Positions 24,946 through 33,211 of a stretch of DNA of 64,000 nt are shown here, one piece after another. How positions within the stretch are numbered: position 1 is the first letter of the stretch; each line of letters begins with the position of its first letter. The position numbers and the translations under genes are program-made. Under the pieces are notes generated by a model. The model was not told the origin of the DNA and searched no databases. It worked only from the letters and a program-made list of their open reading frames with translations. The stretch comes from Aspergillus flavus (Eukaryota > Ascomycota > Eurotiomycetes > Eurotiales > Aspergillaceae): positions 3,968,001 to 4,032,000 of the forward strand of contig NC_092408.1 in NCBI RefSeq assembly GCF_009017415.1, written 5' to 3'.

Positions 24946-25452
24946 TACATAAGCGTATCATGATAAAGAGAGCCAAGTATGCCTTCTCGGCATAGTCAAA
25001 GCAGAGTCCACGCTGAGTGATGAACACAAGAGCAAAGTTAATGAAGACCATCGCGCTCAGATTCTGGATATTGCACACCAGCTCCGGGAAAGACCCGAAT
25101 GTATGAGGCACTGTGTCTTTACGAAACTATGAGCATGGGTGTGGGCACACGGTTGTGATATTCTCTACCACGCTCTTGATCCACGGCAATTCTTTCTCAT
25201 TGTACATGCCGGTCATGGGAGGTTGAGAGGGACTGTTCGGAAAATATACTCGGACGCTTAATATATCAAGAATCCACAATATTCAAGTTGAAGACTAACC
25301 AGATTGTGAATCGATGAGGGACTGCCCCATATGAATATAAATCTAGCACACGTTCAAGACGGAATACAAATATCAAAGCCTCACGCTGTCCGATTAACCT
25401 CATCACTTCAATCAAGAACCTTCTCGGCGCCCCGATCGTCTTCCAATACAAT
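24946..25452 (+). other. Remnant of module-1 spacer and ACP promoter
   Basis: No gene. Parts match the module-2 sequence upstream of the intact ACP. The stretch just before the relic ACP start (about 25345-25452, with AATACAAATAT, CTCACGCTGTCC and CAATACAATATG) aligns with 28155-28264. The segment near 25010-25060 matches about 27975-28030. Confidence 0.6.
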
Positions 25453-25838
25453 ATGCCTACTGTTGCAGAGAGGGCAAAGAAAGTATATGCAAAGCGACTC
25501 CAAATCGAGCCGGAATAGGCGAGTGACCTCCAGCTATCTATTATGTTACTTAATATTAACAGATCAACCGTAGGTGACTGATGATGTGAAATTTGACCGT
25601 GATCTGGGTTCCGCAGATGTTGTAATAAGAGGGCATAGAAAAGCCTTGAAGTGGTCGGGCCTACTTACCAATAACACCCCCTCTTTGATAATTTCTGTGA
25701 TCTATAGATTTACTGGCTAGGTGATCTCTGGACTTGTAAGTGTCTCTAGGTATCTATGTTCTCTTGTGTATGGCTAATTCTGAATCTTCACGGACAGTGA
25801 ATGATATTATCGAGTATTTCGAATCGTGGGACTTGTAG
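25453..25838 (+). pseudogene. Decayed acyl carrier protein gene (module 1)
   Basis: The first 21 codons (starting MPTVAERAKKVYAKRL) align one-to-one with the intact ACP at 28265. Codon 22 is TAG (25516-25518), where the intact copy has GAT. The next bases, GCGAGTGACC, match the GC-type donor of the intact gene (GCAAGTGACC). After an acceptor at 25573 the frame gives VTDDVKFDRDLGS, but the DSL motif carrying the phosphopantetheine serine is gone and the helix-2 region is scrambled and shortened. A last exon is still recognisable after CGGACAG at 25797 (VNDIIEYFESWDL, stop 25836-25838). With a premature stop and no attachment serine, this copy cannot make a working ACP. Confidence 0.75.
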
Positions 25839-26136
25839 GCGGAGGAAGAGGAGGAGTAAATGGTTGACTTGCTATATGTGGTCTTCGTTGTGCAACCTAG
25901 TTGGTGTGATAGATAATCCAGTACATTTTGATTATCCTATAAGAAGTGGATGTTGAAAATAAAAACTGCCCAATGATAAGGGTTTTGGCGTACGCGAAAA
26001 TTTTATCAACAGGCATGTACGTCACTACCCCGCGATTAAATCCCGTATAAATAAAAATCGATTGCGATAAAAACAATCCTGCATCAGACCCTTATTTTAT
26101 CTTCATAAAATTATCAACACGTCACTATCAGCAACC
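25839..26136. promoter_or_regulatory. Module-1 remnant, then cyclophilin promoter with TATA box
   Basis: About 25866-25910 still matches the sequence just downstream of the intact ACP (CTATATGTGGTC versus ATATATGTGGTC). Module homology then stops and sequence belonging to the cyclophilin gene begins. TATAAATA at 26046-26053 is ~85 bp before its ATG. Confidence 0.55.
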
Positions 26137-26784
26137 ATGGCCCGGCCTATTGTCTTCTTCGACATCGCAGTCAATGGCAGTAAGGATTAGTATATAACGT
26201 CCCATTCGAATGACCTTACTGATAAACTATAGCCCCCCAGGGTCGCATCGAATTTGAGCTATTCTCGGACGTCACACCTAGAACCGCAGAGAACTTTCGC
26301 GCTCTTTGCACCGGTGAAAAGGGATTCGGGTACAAGGGAAGCTCTTTCCACCGTGTGATCCCGCAGTTCATGCTGCAGGGTGGTGACTTCACCCGTGGAG
26401 ATGTAAGCAATTCATTTTTTTATACATAGTGGTCACATCTAAGATGAACAGGGCACCGGCGGTCGATCCATTTACGGCGAAACCTTCCCCGACGAGAATT
26501 TCCAGTTGAAGCACGACAGACCCGGTCTCCTCTCTATGGCCAATGCTGGCCCGGGCACGTAAGTTGGATCCATTTATTGATGGCATGATTGCTCACCTCG
26601 AACCAGAAATGGCTCTCAATTCTTCATCACCACAGTTGTCACAGATTGGTTGGATGGAGCCCACGTCGTCTTTGGCCAAGTTACTAAAGGCTTCGAACTG
26701 GTTAAATTGATCGAATCCTTCGGAACTCCCCAGGGTACACCCCGTGCCAGAGTCCAGATTACCGAGTCTGGTCAGCTTCAATAA
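26137..26784 (+). CDS. cypA: Cyclophilin A-type peptidyl-prolyl cis-trans isomerase
   Basis: Exons 26137-26179, 26233-26402, 26452-26558 and 26607-26784 give 165 aa, the length of a single-domain cyclophilin. All active-site segments are present: [20 protein letters not shown] (Arg and Phe of the catalytic pocket), [17 protein letters not shown], and the cyclosporin-binding [15 protein letters not shown] with its Trp. There is no signal peptide or targeting extension, so it is predicted cytosolic/nuclear. The gene is intact, with its own TATA box. Its position is odd: it sits between the two relics of module 1, and no counterpart exists between the ACP and PPTase genes of module 2. Whether it is the main cypA of the genome or an extra copy cannot be told from this window. 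Confidence 0.93.
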
Positions 26785-27228
26785 ATGAATAAATTGATTG
26801 GGGATACAAGGGTCGGTATAAGAACTGATACCATTACACATTCGGATTGAAGATAGCAAAACCTGGTCATTCATTATAGCCCATAGAGGATTTGCTTAAG
26901 GTGCATACTACTATATTTGACTCTGAACGTATCACAGTAACCACAACCACAGATACATTTTTCCAATCTATGAAGAAAAGCTCATGGTAGCATAATTGGC
27001 ATTCCGGGACTAGTAGCGTCCAGCACTCTTTGCTTTAATGGTATGCCTAGCTTGGAAAACGCAGTGGACAAAAGTTACTAGGAGAGGGCCTTTGTAATTC
27101 AGAAAGCCGACCCCAGTCAAGATTCAAGAAGCCGGGTAATTTTTCTGTGCTGTTCCCTATAAATAACTCAGATCGTAGCCCCACAGTCCGGCCATCTGCC
27201 GAGTCAACTAAATTGCGCCACTACCGAA
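26785..27228. other. Cyclophilin 3' region and left edge of the PPTase relic
   Basis: From about 27075 (GGAGAGGGCCTTTGTAATTC) the sequence resumes homology to the upstream region of the intact PPTase (28767 onwards, GAGGAGCTTTTGCAATCC), including AAGCCGACCCC. The part from 26785 to about 27070 shows nothing recognisable. Confidence 0.5.
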
Positions 27229-27452
27229 ATGTCGGAAACTGATATCATTCCGGTCTTGGTACTGACATACGCAATATCCCCAGAATCAGACGGATCTTCT
27301 GTCCATCGGATCTTGATGCGTTTAAATAGTGGCATGATAAAGTCCCACAATTGAAAAAGGATCTAGATATTGCAATGTGTAAGCGAGAACCGTCTTCAAC
27401 ATGATAAATATGACCGAGTACTATGGAGACTGTCAAACTGGGTCTCTGGGCG
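27229..27452 (+). pseudogene. Truncated holo-ACP synthase (PPTase) relic (module 1)
   Basis: This matches exon 1 of the intact gene at 28879-29171, from its ATG to the exon end (GGGCG), where homology stops and repeat B starts. It has two internal deletions. One removes the segment after ATCATTCC. The other (about 60 bp) joins CAGACGGATCTT directly to CTGTCCATCGG, consistent with loss between the short repeats GATCTT and AATCTT. Exon 2, which carries the conserved FAAKEA motif, is absent, so the fragment cannot encode an enzyme. Confidence 0.8.
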
Positions 27453-27456
27453 CACA

Positions 27457-27890
27457 GTTCTGCTATGAGTACTTCGGTGACACAGGTTGCCTTTGCCAAG
27501 AAGTTTTGTGTATTATTGTAGCGTAGCTTTCAGCCTAATTTATATCTACTTCTATCAGCTATAATCTGTATCTTTACTCCGTACTCTCTTGATATTAATC
27601 TATAATAGGACAATACTACAGAAAAACTATAACTTATATTCCTTGTATTTTATCTATAATACTGGGATATCTGACTGAACCGCTGATCTGTGATACAGGC
27701 TAGATAGCTGGAAGGTTCCATTGAAATAAGCTAAACCGATGCCTGTCAGCCCTGGCAAGCTATCAACACAATTTCTATACCTTGCAGATATAGCAAGGTT
27801 TTATGTTAGGCTAAACAGGCAAGGCAGTTATCAACAATATCCAGTATGGCTGGTTTTGGCTATAGCCAGACTCTGTAATATTAACTATAT
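27457..27890 (+). repeat. Duplicated non-coding block, copy B
   Basis: Second copy of the block at 24043-24460 and the 5' part of module 2. It is richer in TA and poorer in CA than copy A. For example, CAGCCATAATC became CAGCTATAATC and CACGCCTAC became TATATCTAC. This pattern fits repeat-induced point mutation. It abuts the truncated PPTase relic directly. Confidence 0.75.
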
Positions 27891-28264
27891 ACGTAATAAT
27901 AAGTGGGTCGTCTGCTTTGGTATACACGGTTCGCAAGCAGGGTCTTCTCGGAATTAGTAGTTTACAAAGATCAGAAGTCGACGCTGGGTGACGAACGCGA
28001 GAAATCCAATGACGCCAGGATACTGCGCAATAATCTGACAGCGCCAGGTAGCGAAAGTCAGACTTGGGTATCCTCTCGGTTTGACTTAAACACTAACTAG
28101 ATTTAGAACCGATGAGGGGTTGGGGGCTGCAGTGCCCACTATAAATACGGGGACACATATTCAAAGATCGAATACAAACATTAAACACTCACGCTGCCCA
28201 ATTGACCTCGTCCTTCTTCGACTAAGAAACTTCTCTCCGTGTCCCGACCATCCTCAAATACAAT
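27891..28264 (+). promoter_or_regulatory. Upstream region of the intact ACP gene
   Basis: 374 bp between repeat B and the ACP start. The last ~110 bp are conserved with module 1 even though that copy is dead, so they mark the ancestral promoter and 5' UTR. TATAAATAC at 28141-28149 is a candidate TATA box ~120 bp before the ATG. Confidence 0.5.
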
Positions 28265-28677
28265 ATGTCTACTATCGAGGCGAGAGTAAAGACAATAATC
28301 GCAGAGCAACTCGACGTGAAAATGGAGGATGCAAGTGACCTTCATCTACCTAACATTTTATGCAATATTGACCGAACTTTTGTAGATAAAAAATGAGGCG
28401 AGATACGTGGATGACCTGGGTGCCGATTCTCTTGATATGGTCGAGCTTGTGATGGCCCTTGAAGAGGTAGGAGAACGCCCCGCCCTTGGCAGCTTTCGAG
28501 ATCTCTAGATTTTCTGACTGGATAATCAGGAATTCAACACGGAAATATCTGATGACCACTCGGAAAAACTCCTCACTGGTTTGTGTCTCCAGGTGTTTCT
28601 GTTCTTGCGCATATGCTAACCCCAGACCTGTACGGACAGTCCAAGTCACCATTGACTATATCAATGCACGCCAGTAA
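28265..28677 (+). CDS. Stand-alone bacterial-type acyl carrier protein
   Basis: Four exons, 28265-28330, 28386-28466, 28530-28578 and 28640-28677, give 77 aa. The protein starts [19 protein letters not shown] and contains [20 protein letters not shown], with the phosphopantetheine serine in DSL, then EFNTEISDD and a C-terminal TIDYINARQ. It aligns without gaps to E. coli AcpP (my recollection of that 78-codon protein) and has no mitochondrial presequence, unlike the usual fungal mitochondrial ACP. Intron 1 (28331-28385) has a GC donor (GAT|GCAAGT) and normal TAG acceptor. No GT donor gives a frame joining both halves, and the decayed copy has a matching GC donor. The PPTase gene starts 202 bp downstream on the same strand, suggesting the two products work together. 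Substrate pathway unknown. Confidence 0.85.
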
Positions 28678-28878
28678 AAGATTGATGTGATATATGTGGT
28701 CATCGTTGTGTGATCGACCATAATCAAGTAGCTTAGAAATATAGTTGACTAAAATTCATCTGTAGAGGAGCTTTTGCAATCCAACAAGCCGACCCCGATC
28801 AAGAAGTGGGGTAATTTTCTAGTATCATAAATTTATACAGTAAATGAGTCGAGCCCCACCATTTTGTTTGCCGCCAAA

Positions 28879-29459
28879 ATGCCGGAACCTAACATCATTC
28901 CCTTTCCATACCCTCTCGGTGTTGGTACCGACATATGCCATATTCCCAGAATCAGACGGATCTTGACCCACGAGAACCCAAATCATGTTCACCGATTCGT
29001 GAAACGAATCTTCTGTCCATCGGAGCTTGATGCGTTTCAACAGCGGCATGAGAAAGTCTTACAGTTGAAAAAGGGTCTAGACACTGGGATATGTGAGAAC
29101 GAGGAGAGCAGTCTTCAACAGGATAAATATGACCGGGCGCTATGGAGACTGTCGAGCTGGGTGGCTGGGCGGTAAGGCAAACTAGTAGAGTTACAGTGAG
29201 GGTAGGCTAATCATCGACCAGATTTGCCGCTAAAGAAGCAGCAATGAAAGCTGTCTCTCCACAGCGCCTGGGATGGCATCATGCCGAGGTGTTGGTGCCT
29301 CCGGGACAAATCAAGCCATTGCTAGTGATACACAGTTTTAAGCATGCAGACACCGCCGAAAGGAATGGTGAAAATCCGGTCAGAAAGCATGCTGCGCAGC
29401 TTTCAATTAGTCATGATGGAGAGTATGCTATTGCAACTGTTTTAGCTGCGATTCATTGA
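28879..29459 (+). CDS. pptB: AcpS-type 4'-phosphopantetheinyl transferase (holo-ACP synthase)
   Basis: Exons 28879-29171 and 29222-29459 (50-nt intron) give 176 aa. ATG 28879 (MPEPNIIPFPYP) is the only Met upstream of the core. Conserved AcpS motifs are GVGTDICHIPRI near the N-terminus (Mg-binding Asp) and, across the intron, VAGR|FAAKEAAMKAV (Mg/CoA-binding Glu and Lys). The C-terminus has LSISHDGEYAIATVLA, the usual AcpS strand-helix end. The enzyme moves phosphopantetheine from CoA to the serine of carrier proteins. Fungal members (Ppt2/PptB) usually activate the mitochondrial ACP, but no clear presequence is visible here. The upstream ACP is an obvious candidate partner. A truncated copy lies at 27229-27452. 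Confidence 0.88.
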
Positions 29460-30081
29460 AGAGGGTGAAACTGGCGGACATGGCTCATAAGATAGGGGTT
29501 GTTGTTTTTAGGGCTTAGTTCCCAGGGTCTGCGCACCCTGGTAAGGAATTGAATTCCGACTGTATAGCTGAGATATGTACACAACATACGGAACCGGAGT
29601 AGTTCAGAATGGTAAATCTTGGCATTAGGGCTAGGGAAATAATAGGAGGGATACTGTTTCCGGAAGTTTTGGCAAGGAATGAATAAATATGTGAGGTATT
29701 ACTCAGAGCAGTGAATCATTTGATCGCAAGGCGTCCAACGCCTGTCTGCAATATACTGGGTGTTTCCAAAGTAGGGCATACAGTTGGATTATTCAACTGT
29801 GCTGAGGAACTTCAGCGCGAATGAAGTTTGGTGAAGCTTGATTAAGATTGGCTGGATATATGAATATTGTTTATCTCAAAGAGACAGTTGATTGTAGCTT
29901 TTTATTAATGAACGGACGGATAGGCCAGGGAGTAGTATAATATTGACTCAGTGTCCCTCCCTGCTTCCAGTAAAACATCATCATACCATCCCCTACACCA
30001 TGCCCAGAAGCCAGCTATATGTATTCCTCTGGCATAACCTGCGCAACAACCACGTTTGGCCTTCGCTTTCCATGGACCTAT
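29460..30081. other. Intergenic, no gene seen
   Basis: 622 bp of A/T-rich sequence between converging genes. No conserved frame or repeat recognised. Confidence 0.5.
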
Positions 30082-31036
30082 TCAGTGACACTCTGCGTTA
30101 GGGATATTCCACGGATAGCGGACATCTACTATACAGGCTCCCATCCCACACTGCTATGATCAGTACATATAATACACAATAAATGATACATCATTGAGTA
30201 TGCTCTTACCGGATATTCCTCATCACAGGCAACATTCCAGTCCAAGCTCTGACTTACATAACCGGGTCTGGGTCTGTCCATTCCGATAACGCATACACCG
30301 TGTGGGTAACGCGGGTTACCTCGGTGGCAGGTCTTTTACAGTCAGCTCCATGACAAGCCATCGTTTTGTGGTTTGACTTACACCTTGCTTCCACTCGTGG
30401 TCTTTCGGAATTCGACCTGGTCTTTCACGATCACTCTGAGGTGGTCTTTGCGGTCTTACACGAGGAATCTGAGGTGTCTCTTCGTGGAATTCCCACTCGC
30501 CGAGATCATGGCCGCTTGTTCCTTGAGGGAGGTTCTCATTGCCCTGATGCTCAGACTCGGCGAATTGCAACTGGTTGTCATCATCGCCGCCCTGAGGTGA
30601 CCCTTCAATGTATTGCAACCTGTGGGTACCATTGCCGCCCCCAAATCTCGCGTGACTGAATCTCCACTGGTTTCTATTATTGTCGATTGGTGCTGGAATG
30701 AACTGCCCATGGCCCTGAGGTCGCTCCTCAACGAATTGCACTTCTAACGGTTGGTTAGTACCGCTGTTCTCAGCTCTCTCTTCATGGATTCGCAACTGGT
30801 GGTGATCATCGTCGCTTGTTCCTGAAGGGAGATTCCCATCGCCCTGATGTCTATCTCCAACGAATCTCCACGGGTGGTCTGGTGGAGCTCGTTTAACCCA
30901 ATGTGACGCTTCATCGCCGGCAATAGCACCAGCATCACCAGCATTACCAGAATTGTCTTCGCTACCGATTGGGACCGCACCTCCAGGGCGCAAAAAGAAA
31001 GATAAGAACCAAAGCAAAGAAAACGGTAGTCTTCAT
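30082..31036 (-). CDS. Putative secreted protein, internal repeats and six-Cys C-terminus, with an apparent one-base frameshift
   Basis: The model has three exons: 31036-30382, 30332-30210 and 30150-30082. From ATG 31036 the frame encodes a clear signal peptide (MKTTVFFALVLIFLFAP), then meets a stop. The long downstream frame (GGAVPIGSEDNSG onward) is offset by one base and has no Met of its own. The two fit if one C of the CCC run at 30986-30988 (GGG on +) is extra. The middle is hydrophilic and carries 5-6 degenerate units of the form (Q/W)-x-F-x-E-x(3)-QG. Both introns are canonical (GTAAGT/GCTGAC/AAAAG, 49 nt; GTAAGA/CAG, 59 nt) and phase 0. The spliced tail has six cysteines (TCHRG, GVCVI, VACDE, PCGMGAC, AECH) and ends in stop 30082-30084. 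No family recognised; small secreted Cys-rich protein is the best description. Confidence 0.55.
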
Positions 31037-32462
31037 TCTTGCGTTGTTTTAAATATTAGAAGTGACCAGCACTAGAAGAAATGAATTTATAAACTAAATT
31101 GACTAATAGGAAATTGAAATGAATGGTTTGGGTTGACAACCAAGTATCGGAAAATGGACGTCTTTATATAGTTGATATGCCAAGACACAGTCTTTTGAAT
31201 GTAGTATAGAGATTGACGGTTCTGCATTCAAATCCGTAGCCACGGTTTACTTTTCCCAACTGTGTTACATGTTTAGTTGAGTTATTTTGTTATTTCTGTT
31301 CATACTGGCTTTCATAGTATAGATTAGTTGAGGTTCTTTGTAGCTATATCATGGATCAAAGAGTGATCGACATGATCTTCAACGCCCGGCTGGACACCAG
31401 AGTTTGAGTTTAGGGCTTTCTTTTGGTTTTCCAAAATAAATCACCATATAATATTAGTTGTATTAATATCCTAAATAGTTTATAACTTTGTTGAATAGCC
31501 ATAGCTCATATAAGGGGTTCAACATGGAATCAACGGGCTGAACCTCCCAGGCTCTCTCAAGAACTCTGCCTTTAACGCTAGAATAGTAAACTACAACGGC
31601 AGTCAATTAAGACTTAGCCTAAGGAAAACTCTTACTAGAAATGCTCTACCCTATGCCTAGTTTGCCATGGCTGAAAGCCCTACCGTTCGTTCAAAGGCCT
31701 ACCGTTAGAAACAGTGTGATCTAGAATTCCTATCGGCTTAATGATAATAATATGAATGAGCGCCATAGAAAAAAAAGAGAATTTATAATTGAGATTCCTA
31801 TACGGCACAACTGTTCTATACTTTTGACTGTCAATAGTAAACTGTTGATCCTGTTTGAAATTCGCTCAGTAACACATGTGTAACTTAGAGAGAAGACAAC
31901 TTATGCTTCCCATCAAAAGTTTCCTAGAACTCGACAACCTCTCGAAAAACATCAAACCACGTCACCTTTGACCGGAGGGAGTGCGTGGTTATCTTCAAGG
32001 TTACTCTTGGATGCGGTATGTTGTCTCGATTTGGTATGTGTCACTGATAGTGAGCTACTATATTGAAGCGCTTTATAGGCTTCGAACCTCTAAGTCTTAG
32101 ACCACTGTCTACTGTGTTCGTGTATTACACGGGCAACGGCTAGCAAAGACCACGTAGCATTCCGGTACTGAATGTATGTACATCTTCGCCTTTCATACTG
32201 TTGCTATATAGAAAATGAATGACCTGTTTTATAGATGCGCGTTTTATTTGGATAAGCTAAGCACTTATGATTTGCGCACAATGGGATATTATAGATATGC
32301 CATCATTGCCAAACTTCCCCCTTCTGAAACAATCCTTGGCTATATATAGGGCACAGACGCCTACGAAAAAAGTACAGCAAGGACAGTGATGCCCAATTAC
32401 GCTCTCTACGAAGCCGGCATTTTTATGAAACCAACAAAAAAGAAAACAAAACTCTACTCGGC
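31037..32462. other. Intergenic, A/T-rich, no gene seen
   Basis: 1.4 kb upstream of the secreted-protein gene. No long frame and no repeat match elsewhere in the window was noticed. Confidence 0.5.
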
Positions 32463-32705
32463 TTATATCGCTTCCACTTCCCAGTTAATCATCTTCTCCT
32501 GCTTGAGATCTGTCAGACCGTATTCCGTGTCTAGATCTGTGCGCAGCTCGACCTCCTTCTGAAACCACCCAGATATAAACCAGCCCGGTAAAGGCAATTG
32601 AAAACCTGTCCTACCAACTTCCGGGCACCAGAGTACACGCTGATCATTTCTGCCTGTAATGGGGCCACCGGCGACTTGATGACTGCGGCCGAGGTATGAT
32701 GTCAC
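32463..32705 (-). other. Unidentified 80-codon open frame, possible gene remnant
   Basis: An open minus-strand frame without a leading ATG. It contains VTSYLGRSHQVAGGPITG, WCPEVGRTGF and LPLPGWFISGWFQKEVEL and ends WEVEAI before a stop. The composition is protein-like and nothing overlaps it on the other strand, so it may be the 3' end of a decayed gene. I do not recognise the family. Confidence 0.25.
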
Positions 32706-33211
32706 AGGAAAGCGTTGACTTTGTTGGCACCTGTGTTGTAGTCAACGATGAAATGTGGTGTTGATTGGCGACATCGGTGACCTTCTATCTACCAAGGCTG
32801 TTTAGCGTACATGGACCAAGAATCCAAGGACTAACGGTTACCTATCTTTTCCAAAATCATCTAATTGACGGCTATAACGACACCGAAAATTGTAAAACGG
32901 TAGAGTCACAAGCGATAATTCGTAAGTTTGGTATGCCTAGGGTTTCGTGTATCAAGTGATCCTTCGCGGTCTTCGCACCGGATGTGCGGTTTTCGTACCG
33001 AGAAGGTAGAACCTGTGACAGGCGCAACAGTTCAAACCGGCCGGACTTGCGAGTGCTATAGAGTCAAGTGGGGAACGAAAATCGGACTTCCTCCCTGAGT
33101 ATGTATATTTAGTGCTGGTATGCCACGATATGGACACCAGGACACCACAGTTACTTCCTACTTGAGGAATAATATCCTTGTTGGCTATCTACTGGGACAC
33201 ATTACACTACG
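32706..33211. other. Intergenic upstream of the phosphonoacetate hydrolase relic
   Basis: 506 bp with no recognisable feature. It would include the former promoter of the downstream gene. Confidence 0.4.

Noticed and set aside
26137..26784. Cyclophilin between two relics as another pseudogene
   Set aside because: All four exons, splice sites and catalytic residues are intact and the length is normal.
28386..28677. Treating the ACP region as a broken gene because no GT donor joins exon 1 to exon 2
   Set aside because: A GC-AG intron at the position conserved in the duplicate gives a full-length ACP with an intact DSL site.
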